Counted from the stretch's first letter, positions 44,834 to 55,233 are shown. The stretch: DNA of 64,000 bases from Gammaproteobacteria bacterium (GCA_021773355.1 JAJFKE010000023.1:62001-126000), one strand, 5' to 3'. Notes: generated by a model from the sequence alone, not told the origin. Made by a program: numbers and translations.

Positions 44834-44968
44834 AATCAATCTCCCTTCCTGAAGCGGATATTTATGAACCAGAGACTTGAATAGTCGATTCCCGCCATAT
44901 CATCAAACCACGTAACGCATTGAGCACAGGAGGTGGTCTGACATTAATCCATTAACCAGAGCCTGTTA

Positions 44969-44982
44969 TTGACCTTAATCAA
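44969..44982 (+). promoter_or_regulatory. Anr/FNR-like box upstream of ppsA
   Basis: TTGACCTTAATCAA, followed by CTC. The dyad TTGAC-N4-ATCAA is a good Anr/FNR match. Its centre is 88 bp before ATG 45064, nearly the same distance as at 34467 and 39493. Confidence 0.65.
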
Positions 44983-45063
44983 CTCGAAACAAATCTGATT
45001 TGTGTAGCTTATAAGTATGTAGAAAGTGCTACGCGGGCAAGGTCGAGATGTATAAGGAACACA

Positions 45064-47466
45064 ATGAACAAGGAGAAAAAACAAGTTCTGGGATTTGATC
45101 AGCTTAAACGTAGCGATGTGGCCTGTGTTGGCGGCAAAAACGCCTCGCTTGGTGAACTGATAACAGGACTGGGAAAACAGGGTATTCCCGTGCCTCCCGG
45201 TTTTGCGACTACCGCCGATGCCTATTGGGAATATGTCGACACCAATGGGCTGAGGGAGCTAATAGCAAATACGATTGATCGTTGGAACAATGGTGATATA
45301 CAACTTAGCGAGGCTGGACGGCTCATACGCGATGCTTTCCTAGCCGGTGATTGGCCTGCCGACAGCGTACAAAATATTAAAGATGCCTACCGGCAGCTAA
45401 GCAAACAAAGCGGCCAGGAAAATTGCGCTGTCGCTGTTCGCTCCAGTGCCACTGCTGAAGATCTCCCTGATGCAAGCTTTGCCGGGCAACAGGAAAGCTA
45501 TCTCAATATTCGCGGCGAAAAAGATCTACTGGATGCCTGCAAACGCTGTTATTCCTCATTATTCACCGACCGGGCGATCATGTATCGTCAGGCAAAAGGC
45601 TTTGACCACAGGACCATAGCCTTGTCAGTTGGCGTGCAGCAAATGGTGCGATCAGACCTGGCCAGCTCAGGAGTCATGTTCTCCATCGACCCGGAGACGG
45701 GCTTCGATAAGGTAGTGGTTATCAATGCCGCTTGGGGTCTCGGTGAGAGTGTTGTTCAAGGCAGCGTGGATCCAGATGAATATCAAGTATTTAAACCGCT
45801 ACTGGCTGACCCCGCCTTGTGTCCCATCGTTGAAAAGAAGTTGGGATCTAAACAAGAGAAGCTCATTTACGATGAGAACCCCCAGCATCCAACAAGCACT
45901 GTGAGCACCTCCACAAATGAAAGAAATTCATTTGCTTTGCAGCAAGCCGAGATACTCATCCTGGCAAGGTGGGCCTGCCTGATTGAACGACATTACAGCT
46001 GTGCTATGGATATCGAATGGGCCAAGGACGGAGAGTCCGGCAATCTTTATATTGTTCAAGCCAGGCCCGAAACTGTGCAATCGCGAAAACCCACCCATAC
46101 TTTTCAGACCTATCGAATAACCGGCAAGAAAGTAAAAATACTTTCAGGGCTCGCCATTGGTAACTCAGTGGTGTCGGCGCCTGTTTGTGTTATTCCAAAT
46201 ATTGAGGAAATTGATCACTTTGTTAGCGGCAGCATCCTGGTCACCGAAAATACCAACCCGGACTGGGTACCAGTAATGAAGCGCGCGGCAGCGATAATTA
46301 CCAATCACGGCGGGCGCACCTCCCACGCAGCGATTGTTAGCAGAGAGCTAGGTGTCCCCGCAGTAATTGGCACTAACAACGCTACTGAGCTATTGAGAGA
46401 GCAGCAAGAAGTGACCGTATCCTGCGCCGAAGGCGATGAAGGATTTGTCTATCAAGGTCGCATCGAATTTAGCTGTGATACGCCAGACCTTGGCACTATC
46501 CAAGCGACAAACACCAAAATCATGTTGAATCTGGCCAACCCGGCCGCCGCTTTTCGCTGGTGGCGAATTCCGGCGGACGGCGTTGGTCTGGCCAGAATGG
46601 AATTTGTAATAAGCAACCATGTGCAAATTCATCCCATGGCGCTGTTACATTTTGCAGACATTAAAGACCAGAAAATACAAAGTCAGATCGAACAGCTAAC
46701 CAAAGCTTATGAGGATAAAACTGACTATTTCGTGGATCGTCTAGCAACTGGGCTGGCGCGTATCGCGGCGGTTTTTTTTCCAAAACCTGCAATCATCCGC
46801 ATGAGCGATTTCAAAACCAATGAATATGCCAATCTACTAGGCGGTGTTGATTTCGAACCCAGTGAAGAAAACCCCATGCTGGGTTTCAGAGGTGCCTCGC
46901 GTTACTACTCACCTCGTTACAGAGAGGGATTTTCCCTGGAGTGCAAGGCGATTCGTAGATTGCGAGAAGTATTGGGATTCAGCAATGTTATCGTGATGAT
47001 TCCTTTCTGTCGCACTCTGTGGGAGGCGGATCAGGTGTTAGCCATCATGGCAGAAAACGGATTGGCCAGAGGTCAGAATAAACTCGAAATTTATATGATG
47101 TGTGAAATTCCTTCAAACGTTGTTCTGGCCCGTTCTTTTTCAGAACGATTCGATGGTTTATCCATCGGCAGTAATGACCTGACTCAATTAACCTTGGGCG
47201 TAGATAGAGACTCATCCGAATTAGCGACCTTGTTTGATGAACGAGACGAGGCGGTGAAGTGGATGATAGAGCATGCCATTATGGAAGCCCATTCGGCGCA
47301 TACTAAAGTCGGCCTCTGCGGGCAGGCTCCCAGCGACCATCCAGATTTTGCAAGCTTTCTGGTGCACTGCGGCATCGACTCAATCTCAGTAAGCCCTGAC
47401 AGCTACTTCAGTGTAAAAACTCATGTGGCCGATGCCGAGATGAAATTGACCCTGGCACAGGGTTAA
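45064..47466 (+). CDS. ppsA: Phosphoenolpyruvate synthase
   Basis: An 800-residue enzyme making PEP from pyruvate and ATP (AMP and Pi released). Domains: ATP-grasp region 1-350 (GGKNASLGELI, RSSATAEDLPDASFAGQQES), the swivelling phosphohistidine domain with GGRTSHAAIVSRELG (His421), and the PEP-binding barrel to the end (SNDLTQLTLGVDRDS, GLCGQAPSDHP). TATAAGGAAC precedes ATG. Length matches E. coli PpsA. The first gene of a run that continues to hsp20 and lon. Confidence 0.93.
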   Translation: MNKEKKQVLGFDQLKRSDVACVGGKNASLGELITGLGKQGIPVPPGFATTADAYWEYVDTNGLRELIANTIDRWNNGDIQLSEAGRLIRDAFLAGDWPADSVQNIKDAYRQLSKQSGQENCAVAVRSSATAEDLPDASFAGQQESYLNIRGEKDLLDACKRCYSSLFTDRAIMYRQAKGFDHRTIALSVGVQQMVRSDLASSGVMFSIDPETGFDKVVVINAAWGLGESVVQGSVDPDEYQVFKPLLADPALCPIVEKKLGSKQEKLIYDENPQHPTSTVSTSTNERNSFALQQAEILILARWACLIERHYSCAMDIEWAKDGESGNLYIVQARPETVQSRKPTHTFQTYRITGKKVKILSGLAIGNSVVSAPVCVIPNIEEIDHFVSGSILVTENTNPDWVPVMKRAAAIITNHGGRTSHAAIVSRELGVPAVIGTNNATELLREQQEVTVSCAEGDEGFVYQGRIEFSCDTPDLGTIQATNTKIMLNLANPAAAFRWWRIPADGVGLARMEFVISNHVQIHPMALLHFADIKDQKIQSQIEQLTKAYEDKTDYFVDRLATGLARIAAVFFPKPAIIRMSDFKTNEYANLLGGVDFEPSEENPMLGFRGASRYYSPRYREGFSLECKAIRRLREVLGFSNVIVMIPFCRTLWEADQVLAIMAENGLARGQNKLEIYMMCEIPSNVVLARSFSERFDGLSIGSNDLTQLTLGVDRDSSELATLFDERDEAVKWMIEHAIMEAHSAHTKVGLCGQAPSDHPDFASFLVHCGIDSISVSPDSYFSVKTHVADAEMKLTLAQG

Positions 47467-47492
47467 AAACAGGAGAGTCGAGAACGCCTGCC

Positions 47493-47585
47493 ATGAGTAG
47501 ACGAAATAAGCCATACAACATCGATCTTGCAGATATTTCCAAAACCTGTGAGTGGAAATTGTCACAGACCAGTGAGGAACATTAA
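47493..47585 (+). CDS. 30-residue ORF coupled to hsp20
   Basis: ATG 47493 to TAA 47583-47585; the stop overlaps the hsp20 start (TAATG). The peptide is hydrophilic (starts MSRRNKPYNIDL) with one Cys. The best ribosome site, AGGAG, is about 17 bp upstream, too far to be strong. Overlap suggests translational coupling or the degraded N-terminus of a longer Hsp20. No homology seen. Confidence 0.4.
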   Translation: MSRRNKPYNIDLADISKTCEWKLSQTSEEH

Positions 47586-47887
47586 TGAGTATCCCCGGCT
47601 GGGAGCCGCCTGCAGATATTTTTCATTCCGGCGGCAAATGGTTTGTAAAAATGGAGCTGGCTGGCATTTACCCCGACGATTTCAGTATTGCGCACAGTGG
47701 AAACAAGCTACTGATACACGGGCGAAGAAAAGACAGAATACATAACAAGAATCTGCTCTACCACTCCATGGAAATAATCTACAGTAGATTTGAACGGGTG
47801 ATCGAATTGCCATTTGTCATAGATGGTAGCAGCCTCTGTTGGGTGTATAGAGACGGGATGTTACTTATTAAATTGGAACAAGCCTGA
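47585..47887 (+). CDS. Small heat-shock protein, Hsp20/alpha-crystallin family
   Basis: A 100-residue chaperone containing essentially only the alpha-crystallin domain: PADIFHSGGKWFVKMELAGI, LLIHGRRKDR, FERVIELPF, and RDGMLLIKLEQA at the end in place of the usual A-x-x-x-G-V-L motif. It lacks long N- and C-terminal arms, including an I-x-I tail, so assembly may be limited. It lies between ppsA and lon, 12 bp before lon, so the two quality-control genes are cotranscribed. Confidence 0.85.
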   Translation: MSIPGWEPPADIFHSGGKWFVKMELAGIYPDDFSIAHSGNKLLIHGRRKDRIHNKNLLYHSMEIIYSRFERVIELPFVIDGSSLCWVYRDGMLLIKLEQA

Positions 47888-47899
47888 GTAAATGCTGAT

Positions 47900-50224
47900 A
47901 TGAATTCAAACGAAAACTTGCTGCCACTATTGCCTATCAAAGAGATGGTTCTGTTTCCACACATGCAACATCCGCTTGTTGTAGGAAGACCACGCTCCAT
48001 TGCGGCTGTAGAGAACGCTCTTCTCAGTGAGGAAAAGACACTGATCGTCGTTACACAAAAAGACAGTAGCATCGAAAACCCGCAACAGGAGGAACTTTAT
48101 TCGATTGGCACCAGAGCCCTGGTTCGAAAAATGGAACGCTTACCAAACAACTCTATCGGGCTAAGTTTACGTGGTCTGGAGCGGGTCAAAATCAAGAACG
48201 TCGATTTTACCGAAGAGTATCTACAGGCAAACTTTAGTGTCGTGCCACTGCCCACGGATGAGAGCGACGAAATCGAGGCTCTGCATCGCCAAGTTCTGGA
48301 GCAAGCCACTCAACTGGATGCGCTGATGTCGGACCGCTGGTTCGGAGGAATATTGCCGCAGCTGTTGCAATCTGTGGAGGAACCACTCGATCATGTATTC
48401 CTGCTTTGTTCAGTTCTGAATCTTGATGTGAAACAACAGCAGGATATCCTTGAGACAAGCTCCCGCCTGCAAGCCTTAAAATTAATGCATGAGTATCTTA
48501 ATCACGAAATTCTGATACTTGGCATGCAACAGGATATCGCTAAACAGGCAGCAGCAAATGTTACTCAGGAACAAAGACAATATATGCTGAGGCGACAGCT
48601 GGAAGAAATTCAGAAAGAACTGGGAGAGAAAACACCCGAGCAGGCCGAAATTGAAATACTACGTAACAAATTGAATGAGGCAAAACTGCCAGCGCCTGCC
48701 AAGAAAGTTGCCAACAAAGAACTCGAACGATTGCAAAGGCTACCTTCCGCTGCCCAAGACTATCAGTTGACATATGCCTACCTTGAGTTACTGATAGAGC
48801 TACCCTGGAAGAAGTCGACCAAACACAAGCTGGACTTGAATGAGGCGCGCCAGATACTCGATGCCGATCATTTCGATCTGGAGAAAATTAAAGATCGCAT
48901 CATCGAACATCTCGCCATCTATAAACTGAATCCAAAAACCAGGGGTGCCATACTCTGTTTTGTTGGTGGACCAGGTGTAGGAAAAACCTCGCTTGGAGCT
49001 TCGATTGCTAAAGCTCTAGGCAGAGAATTTGAACGTATCAGCCTCGGAGGCCTGCATGACGAAGCGGAGCTGCGAGGCCATAGAAGGACATATATAGGCG
49101 CTATGCCCGGCAGAATCATCCAGGCCATTCGCCGTAGGGGAGTAAACAACCCCTTAATCATGCTCGATGAAGTAGACAAGTTAGGCCATGATTACCGCGG
49201 CGATCCAGCTGCCGCGCTTATGGAAATACTGGACCCCGCACAAAATGTCAATTTCCACGATAACTACCTGGATCTGGACTTCGATCTGTCCAAGGTATTC
49301 TTTGTGGCGACGGCAAACACCCTTGAAACTATTCCCCGGCCATTGCTGGACAGAATGGAAATTATTCGACTAAGTGGTTACACCGAAGAAGAGAAAATCG
49401 AAATTGCCAAACGCTATTTGGTCCCGCGCCAGATAAAAGACGTCAATCTTCCAGTTGAGAAAATAGGCATCCCAGATGATGTGCTGCAGGAGGTGATCCG
49501 CCACTATACACGCGAAGCCGGAGTCAGAGAACTTGAGCGACAGATTGCAGCGATAGTGAGAAAGACAGCAGTTGAATTCGCCGATGGCAGGAAAGAGCCG
49601 GTAACGATTCAGCTCAATCAACTGGCAAATATTCTGGGAGCAGAACGTTTCTCGGTTGAGAAAATGCGACAAAATTTGTCTACAGGTGTGAGCATAGGCC
49701 TCGCCTGGACCGAAGCTGGTGGTGATGTGCTTTTTATCGAGTCGGTATTGATCCCTAACGGCAGTGGCTTAACCCTGACCGGCCAATTGGGTGATGTTAT
49801 GAAGGAATCCGCCCAGGCTGCGCAGAGTTATATATGGTCACGCGCGGATGCGCTGGGTATTCCCGCAGAAAAATTTAACAACAGCGGATTTCATATTCAT
49901 GTGCCGGCGGGGGCCATTCCCAAAGATGGTCCGTCGGCTGGTGTCACTATTGCTACCTCGTTGATATCGCTTATCACCGAAAAGCGAGTCCGAAACGACA
50001 CCGCCATGACAGGCGAAATAACCTTGTCCGGCCTGGTTCTGCCAGTAGGTGGCATTAAGGAAAAAGTACTGGCCGCGCGTCGAGCCGGGTTGCTTCGCAT
50101 TATTCTGCCAAAGGCCAATAGCAAGGACCTTGACGAACTTGCAGACGAAGTTCGACAGGAAATTGAATTCATACTGGTAAGTCATTTGGATGAGGTTTTT
50201 GCCGCAGCCATTGACAATCAATAA
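47900..50224 (+). CDS. lon: ATP-dependent protease Lon
   Basis: A 774-residue protease. The N-terminal LON domain covers about 7-200, then a coiled coil, AAA+ module with Walker A GGPGVGKT at 356-363 and Walker [12 protein letters not shown], and the protease domain with catalytic Ser679 in KDGPSAGV and Lys722 in [10 protein letters not shown]. The numbering equals that of E. coli Lon. Its place in a ppsA-hsp20-lon unit, not next to clpX, suggests a second Lon dedicated to stress. Confidence 0.93.
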   Translation: MNSNENLLPLLPIKEMVLFPHMQHPLVVGRPRSIAAVENALLSEEKTLIVVTQKDSSIENPQQEELYSIGTRALVRKMERLPNNSIGLSLRGLERVKIKNVDFTEEYLQANFSVVPLPTDESDEIEALHRQVLEQATQLDALMSDRWFGGILPQLLQSVEEPLDHVFLLCSVLNLDVKQQQDILETSSRLQALKLMHEYLNHEILILGMQQDIAKQAAANVTQEQRQYMLRRQLEEIQKELGEKTPEQAEIEILRNKLNEAKLPAPAKKVANKELERLQRLPSAAQDYQLTYAYLELLIELPWKKSTKHKLDLNEARQILDADHFDLEKIKDRIIEHLAIYKLNPKTRGAILCFVGGPGVGKTSLGASIAKALGREFERISLGGLHDEAELRGHRRTYIGAMPGRIIQAIRRRGVNNPLIMLDEVDKLGHDYRGDPAAALMEILDPAQNVNFHDNYLDLDFDLSKVFFVATANTLETIPRPLLDRMEIIRLSGYTEEEKIEIAKRYLVPRQIKDVNLPVEKIGIPDDVLQEVIRHYTREAGVRELERQIAAIVRKTAVEFADGRKEPVTIQLNQLANILGAERFSVEKMRQNLSTGVSIGLAWTEAGGDVLFIESVLIPNGSGLTLTGQLGDVMKESAQAAQSYIWSRADALGIPAEKFNNSGFHIHVPAGAIPKDGPSAGVTIATSLISLITEKRVRNDTAMTGEITLSGLVLPVGGIKEKVLAARRAGLLRIILPKANSKDLDELADEVRQEIEFILVSHLDEVFAAAIDNQ

Positions 50225-50291
50225 CTGGGTTCAAACGTTTCAACTCTTGAAGCCCTGTTTAATCAAGTCCCGACCTAATATAGGAGGAGTC

Positions 50292-50708
50292 ATGAAAACG
50301 AGCTTTCTATTCAGTTTGTTAGTTACAATAATTTTTACATCCTGCTCGAATACTAGTGCCAGACCCAGTTTAGACCAGCGATTGACTGATATGGGCCTGC
50401 AACTTGGAGAAGGTAATTCACGTATCCCTCGCTATCGCGTCAATGGCTGGACCGAGGTAGACGATCGAAATCTAATAATTTCCGCAGGGGTAAAAGACAA
50501 ATATCTGGTACAACTATCGGCTCCCTGTCTCGGCTTAGATGGGGCCTTCAATATCGGGTTTACCACTCCAACGGGACGCCTGGATCGATTTGATAACATC
50601 ATTGTTCGCAGTCTCGGAATAGGAAGGGAAATCTGTAGTATTCAGGACATCTTCCAGTTGCAAGCTATCGACGATGCTGGAGGGGAACCACTACCCAACG
50701 AGCCCTGA
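50292..50708 (+). CDS. DUF6491-type lipoprotein
   Basis: A 138-residue protein with strong ribosome site AGGAGGAG and a lipobox FTSC (Cys near 18). The mature part (RYRVNGWTEVDDRNLIISAG, then LSAPCLGLDGA) matches DUF6491, a family of unknown function common in gammaproteobacteria. The single gene lies between lon and the lipid transporter. Confidence 0.75.
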   Translation: MKTSFLFSLLVTIIFTSCSNTSARPSLDQRLTDMGLQLGEGNSRIPRYRVNGWTEVDDRNLIISAGVKDKYLVQLSAPCLGLDGAFNIGFTTPTGRLDRFDNIIVRSLGIGREICSIQDIFQLQAIDDAGGEPLPNEP

Positions 50709-50858
50709 AATCGAAAATTATATATACAGCCCTGTCGGCTGAACTGCATGGGATAAATCTGCAAGGATCGTGGCCTTGCAATATTCTATCCATTGTTTTA
50801 CAGGGCAACGGTGAAAAGAAATAGCTAATTATCAAATTGATCAGCATCAGGAGTGCTT

Positions 50859-51026
50859 ATGAATGACAAAGTGAAACGGTCACCGAAGCAGCCCTATAAG
50901 AAGGGTTCCAATAATCACGACCCAGCTATCAAGCACGACAAGGAGGCAGACAAGCGCTCCAACCCGAAAGATATACATGAAGACCGGGGTATCCGAAAAA
51001 AGAAGCTGGCCAAGCCGAAGTATTAA
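50859..51026 (+). CDS. Small basic protein, 55 residues
   Basis: ATG 50859 with CAGGAG 7 bp upstream, stop TAA at 51024. The peptide is very hydrophilic with many Lys, Asp, Asn and Pro residues and ends in KKKLAKPKY, likely disordered. It may bind nucleic acid or act as a stress peptide. No family recognised. The good ribosome site supports it as real. Confidence 0.6.
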   Translation: MNDKVKRSPKQPYKKGSNNHDPAIKHDKEADKRSNPKDIHEDRGIRKKKLAKPKY

Positions 51027-51230
51027 AAGAGTGCTAGCAGGTTAGCTTTGATTCTCGTTTTCTTGCTGGGTTTGTTTTCAAATATGAGCTGCCCGTACCT
51101 GGCAATAAGGGAGTAAATGCACTGCTTCCCCTTTAAACACAGTAACAGGAATCACGGTATTGTTGCGGCTTTTGGCTTAGTAGCGAGTGACAGCGGCCCG
51201 ACAGGGTACAGTTTCCTCTGAGCGACCAAT

Positions 51231-52349
51231 ATGGCTAAACCGCAATACAATCTTGCAATCGAGGATAACTGCCTGACCTTATCCCTACAGGGTGATTGGT
51301 CAGCCACGCAGAAGGTCCCTGATTTTCCGGCTATAAAGGCCGGAAAAAACCCCAGCTGCACCCAGCTACACCTTATCAATCAGGGAATTGAGCGTTGGGA
51401 CTCTATGCTCATGGTTTTTGTTATGCAGTGTTATCGCTGGTGCAAGCTTAATTCTGTTTCTCTCGAGTTAGAGCTAATGCCCAATGCCGTAGCCAAATTA
51501 CTCGGAGTAGCGACTGCGGTGACGCCCTATAGTCCGTCGAACGAGGAATTTCCAGTCAAGAAAACTGTCTGGCCCGGAGCCACACAAGTTAAAAAATTGG
51601 CAAGCGGTTCTCTGGATTTTCTTCAATTCGCAGGCAGTCTGGCCCGAGCCACAGGGAAATTTATCAGCGGCAAGGCTACGGTCAGGCGTGCGGATATCCT
51701 GTACTTTATCGATCAGCTGGGACCCAAGGGACTGGGTATTATTACTCTGATTAGTGTCTTGGTGGGAATGATCCTCGCCTATCTCGGCTCAGTGCAGCTA
51801 CGCAGGCTAGGCGCTCAGATCTATGTGGCCGACCTGGTGGGTATCGGTATGACGCGCGAAATGGGAGCCTTGATGTCGGGAATAATCCTGGCGGGGCGAA
51901 CCGGTGCTGCCTATGCCGCCCAATTGGGGTCCATGCAGGTTAACGAAGAGATAGACGCGCTCAAAACCATGGGGGTGCCGATCATAGAATTTCTGGTTCT
52001 GCCGCGAACCCTGGCATTGTTAATTATTATGCCCCTACTGTGTATCTATAGCGATGTTCTGGGCATGTTAGGGGGAGCCCTGGTCGCAACCGGGATGGAC
52101 GTTAGCTGGAATCAGTATCTGATTAAAACACAAGATGCTGTCGATCTGGTCGATTTTGCCGCAGGTATTGTAAAGAGTGTCGTGTTTGCTGTCCTGATTG
52201 GAATTGCCGGTTGTGAAGCTGGTTTAAAATGCGGGCGCGATTCAACTGCCGTTGGCAGCGCTACCACTACCGCGGTGGTTCGCGCGCTGGTGTATTTGAT
52301 TGTTGCAGACGTCGCACTAAATCTACTGTATGACAAGATGGGCATTTAG
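51231..52349 (+). CDS. MlaE-type lipid ABC transporter permease with N-terminal STAS-like domain
   Basis: A 372-residue inner-membrane permease. Residues 1-100 look like a STAS domain (LTLSLQGDWSATQ, LHLINQGIERWDSM), and about 110-372 are the MlaE permease with MTREMGALMSGIILAGRTGA and LKTMGVPIIEFLVLPR. STAS is normally the separate MlaB subunit; here fused, as in other 'MlaEB' permeases. First of four coupled genes. Confidence 0.88.
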   Translation: MAKPQYNLAIEDNCLTLSLQGDWSATQKVPDFPAIKAGKNPSCTQLHLINQGIERWDSMLMVFVMQCYRWCKLNSVSLELELMPNAVAKLLGVATAVTPYSPSNEEFPVKKTVWPGATQVKKLASGSLDFLQFAGSLARATGKFISGKATVRRADILYFIDQLGPKGLGIITLISVLVGMILAYLGSVQLRRLGAQIYVADLVGIGMTREMGALMSGIILAGRTGAAYAAQLGSMQVNEEIDALKTMGVPIIEFLVLPRTLALLIIMPLLCIYSDVLGMLGGALVATGMDVSWNQYLIKTQDAVDLVDFAAGIVKSVVFAVLIGIAGCEAGLKCGRDSTAVGSATTTAVVRALVYLIVADVALNLLYDKMGI

Positions 52350-52351
52350 TG

Positions 52352-53134
52352 ATGCATAACCCGGCTCCGCTAGTACAGGTAAATAACTTGAAAATTGCCT
52401 ACGGCAGTCATGTCGTACAGCAAAACTTAAACTTCTGCATCAACCAGGGCGACATTTTCTTTATCATCGGCGGCAGTGGTTGCGGTAAGACAACTCTATT
52501 AAAAAATATGATTGGTCTACTTACACCTGCGGCCGGGGACGTATTTTACGATGGCGTCAGTTTCTTCAAGGCCGATATGGCAACCCAGTCCAGCTTGCTG
52601 CGCGGATGGGGAATCACCTTTCAGTCCGGCGCCTTGATTTCCTCGATGACGCTCGCAGAAAATGTGGCTTTACCGATACAGCTCTATACCAAACTTGAAC
52701 AAAAACAAATTGCAGAGTTGGTAGACTACAAATTATCACTGGTGGGTTTATCCGGTTATCAAGAGTTCTATCCGGCGGAGTTGAGCGGCGGGATGCACAA
52801 GAGAGCCGGGCTCGCGCGAGCTATTGCACTGGATCCGAAGCTGCTGTTTTTTGACGAACCCTCCTCAGGCCTCGACCCAATCAGTTCACAATTGCTGGAT
52901 GACCTCATTTCGCAACTTTGCAGAGCCCTGTCTGCGACCGTCATTATTGTTTCCCATGAGTTGGCAAGCATCTTGACCATTGGCAGCAACAGCGTTTTCT
53001 TAGATACAGAATCCAAAACCATGCTGGACACAGGCGACCCCAAGCGATTTCCTGAGCACGCCAAGAATGAAAAAGTCAGACGCTTTTTCAATCGCACAGT
53101 ATTACCCAATAAGGCTGCACAGCATGAGCAATAG
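52352..53134 (+). CDS. MlaF-type lipid ABC transporter ATPase
   Basis: A 260-residue ATPase. Walker A GGSGCGKTT at about 40-48, signature LSGGMHKRAGLARAI, Walker B LLFFDEPSSGLDP. The GMHKR signature is typical of Mla/Ttg2A-type ATPases. The permease stop overlaps GTG 52349, with ATG 52352 right after; either may start. It powers lipid movement between the membranes. Confidence 0.9.
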   Translation: MHNPAPLVQVNNLKIAYGSHVVQQNLNFCINQGDIFFIIGGSGCGKTTLLKNMIGLLTPAAGDVFYDGVSFFKADMATQSSLLRGWGITFQSGALISSMTLAENVALPIQLYTKLEQKQIAELVDYKLSLVGLSGYQEFYPAELSGGMHKRAGLARAIALDPKLLFFDEPSSGLDPISSQLLDDLISQLCRALSATVIIVSHELASILTIGSNSVFLDTESKTMLDTGDPKRFPEHAKNEKVRRFFNRTVLPNKAAQHEQ

Positions 53135-54110
53135 AACCAACAACATAGCAATTGGTAGTTTCATGGTCGGTGCGCTGCTGCTACTTTTTGTGCTTTTGAT
53201 GTTTTTTTCAGGTAGTAATATATTCACGACGAAAGAAAGAGTAGTCATGTATTTCGACAGCTCATTGCAGGGATTACAGATCGGCGCCCCGGTGAAACTA
53301 AATGGTATCGACATCGGTACCGTGGTAGATATAGAAGCGGCGTTCCTTCCAAATGAACTTACCGTTGTAAACATAGTCACAGCAGACATTATCCTCAGCC
53401 GCATCCAGCTCAATAGCAGCGAACCCACCGGGGATATCTTTGCAGCTCTAATCGACAGGGGTCTTCGTGCCCAGCTAAACACTCAAAGCCTGTTGACTGG
53501 CCTGCTTTATGTTGAACTGGGCTTCCATCCAGAGAGCCCAATCAGGCTGTTGCAATTGCAAACACAATATCGCGAATTCCCCACAGTAGAAACCGGTTTC
53601 GAGTTGCTGTTTGAACAAATTCAGGAAATCAACATCGGGGAAATATCCAGGAGTTTACAATCGACCCTGGACTCAATCGAAAAATTATTCACAACTAAAA
53701 AAGTCGAAACCGCCATCAATGATTTCAGCTCTGCTGCCGTAGCTGTTGAACAGTCGGCAAATGTTATTGAACGGCTTGCGCTGAATATTGATCAGGAAAT
53801 ATCCCAGTTGGGCTCCTCGCTGGACGCAACGCTGGCTGGGATTGACGGGCTAGTCAATCAGGCTACTATCGAAGTGCCAGAACTTGGCAATGATTTGACG
53901 CTAACGCTTAAGGAATTACGTGGAGCCATCAATGAGTTCAATAATATTACCGCAACAATCGATGACACGTTTTCTGAGGATTCGCAATTAGTGGATCAGC
54001 TAATCCGCTCGGCCGAAGCAGTCGGCCGCGCTGCCAATTCGTTCAGAATTTTCAGCGAACTTCTGCAACAGCAACCAGAGGCACTAATTCGTGGACGACG
54101 GGACAACTAA
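53124..54110 (+). CDS. MlaD/MCE family substrate-binding protein
   Basis: A 328-residue protein with one N-terminal helix (about 8-30) and an MCE domain (about 40-120; YFDSSLQGLQIGAPVKLNGIDI). A long helical C-terminal part (to 328, including a run around 200-290) would form the periplasmic needle or ring stalk. Its start lies 11 bp inside the ATPase gene. It carries lipids through the MCE ring. Confidence 0.88.
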   Translation: MSNRTNNIAIGSFMVGALLLLFVLLMFFSGSNIFTTKERVVMYFDSSLQGLQIGAPVKLNGIDIGTVVDIEAAFLPNELTVVNIVTADIILSRIQLNSSEPTGDIFAALIDRGLRAQLNTQSLLTGLLYVELGFHPESPIRLLQLQTQYREFPTVETGFELLFEQIQEINIGEISRSLQSTLDSIEKLFTTKKVETAINDFSSAAVAVEQSANVIERLALNIDQEISQLGSSLDATLAGIDGLVNQATIEVPELGNDLTLTLKELRGAINEFNNITATIDDTFSEDSQLVDQLIRSAEAVGRAANSFRIFSELLQQQPEALIRGRRDN

Positions 54111-54114
54111 TACC

Positions 54115-54720
54115 ATGTTAAATACACGATTAATCTTGTTTGCCGGACTGGCTATTACTCTGGCGCTCGGCTCCTGTGCATCTTCGCCCGAGGTCAATTA
54201 CTACCTGCTGACGGCAAATAGTAAGGACAATCTGGGAAGCAGCAACCCGGCTAACAACATAAGTGTAAGTTTGGGAGTAGGGCCTATAACAGTACCGGAA
54301 TATTTGCAACGTTCCCAAATTGTCTATTCCATGGATGGCAATAATTTAACTATTGCCCAGCAGGACTTCTGGTCCGAGCCTTTGGACAGTGCCATCTCGC
54401 GAGTTGTTGCCTACAACTTGATGCGGCTCAATAAAAATAGTTCCATTGTAACCTTCCCCTGGCGTGGCGATCAGTCGCCCCACTATGCCATCCGAATTTC
54501 CATCATCGAATTAAATCGAAGTTCTACCAACATTGCGCACCTCGAGGCAGAGTGGACATTACTCGACCAGCAATCGAAGTCGATATTAGGCAACCAGATT
54601 TTCTCGGCAACCGTCGAAATGTCTGAATTCTCCTATCTCGCCCTAGCCGGCGCCTACAGTGAACTATTGGCCGTATTAAGCGAAAATATTAGCGCTGCTG
54701 TGAATACGCTGGCGGAATAA
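54115..54720 (+). CDS. ABC-type transport auxiliary lipoprotein (PqiC-like)
   Basis: A 201-residue outer-membrane lipoprotein with lipobox GSC (Cys near 20). The DUF330/PqiC pattern follows: YYLLTANSKD, GVGPITVPEYLQRSQIVYS, WSEPLDSAISRVVAYNL. ATG 54115 begins 5 bp after the MCE gene stop. It is the outer-membrane partner of the MCE system. Confidence 0.83.
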   Translation: MLNTRLILFAGLAITLALGSCASSPEVNYYLLTANSKDNLGSSNPANNISVSLGVGPITVPEYLQRSQIVYSMDGNNLTIAQQDFWSEPLDSAISRVVAYNLMRLNKNSSIVTFPWRGDQSPHYAIRISIIELNRSSTNIAHLEAEWTLLDQQSKSILGNQIFSATVEMSEFSYLALAGAYSELLAVLSENISAAVNTLAE

Positions 54721-55020
54721 ACAGATCTAAAAATGCGACCCTCCACTGCCAATAACTACTGCCTTCAATCAGCCAAACTACGAAGTTATCGATCCATGGC
54801 GAAGTCGCGATTGTTAAAATTTTGTTCAAACAGTTCTCCTGCCTGGGTAGATCGGATAACGTTGCAGGCAAACTAAAACCGTCGCGCAATTGGATTAATG
54901 CGCGTACTGCAAGTTCAGGGACAGGCAGGTAAAGAGGAATTGGAATTCTCTGCAAGCTTTCCCAATAAACAAATTAGTCCTTAGAGTCACTGTTGTGATT
55001 TTTTATTTCTGGAGGTTTGT
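54721..55020. other. Gap before lapA
   Basis: No gene, terminator or strong promoter is recognised in these 300 bases. A frame on the minus strand overlapping it has no homology or ribosome site. Confidence 0.4.
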
Positions 55021-55233
55021 ATGAATTTCAAATTGATATCACTAGCTATACTCGCCGGTCTGATTCTGATATTCGTTATGCAAAATATCGCGGTTGTGGA
55101 AATTCAATTTCTATTCTGGTCGACGCAGATGCCACGATCGCTGATGGTATTGCTGGTCTTGCTGGTCGGTGTCATATGCGGCTGGATTCTGCATAGTTTT
55201 CTTCACAACAAGAAACTTAATCGCAGTCATTGA
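55021..55233 (+). CDS. lapA: LapA/DUF1049 family membrane protein
   Basis: A 70-residue protein with two helices (about 5-24, 40-62) separated by VVEIQFLFWSTQMPRSLM. The FxxQN and LFW segments are typical of LapA. TGGAGG precedes ATG. LapA is normally encoded with LapB, a regulator of lipopolysaccharide synthesis; that partner is absent here, so it is an isolated copy. Confidence 0.75.
   Translation: MNFKLISLAILAGLILIFVMQNIAVVEIQFLFWSTQMPRSLMVLLVLLVGVICGWILHSFLHNKKLNRSH

Noticed and set aside
50760..50780. 7-bp hairpin TGCAAGG/CCTTGCA after the DUF6491 gene
   Set aside because: No T-run follows; not a convincing terminator.
50837..50850. TTGATCAGCATCAG resembling an FNR box
   Set aside because: It lies 8 bp before a start codon and overlaps the ribosome site, so an activator role is unlikely; lacks the CT tail of the other boxes.
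54689..54955. 88-codon minus-strand ORF after the PqiC-like gene
   Set aside because: No ribosome site, no family, and base composition unlike the coding genes around it.
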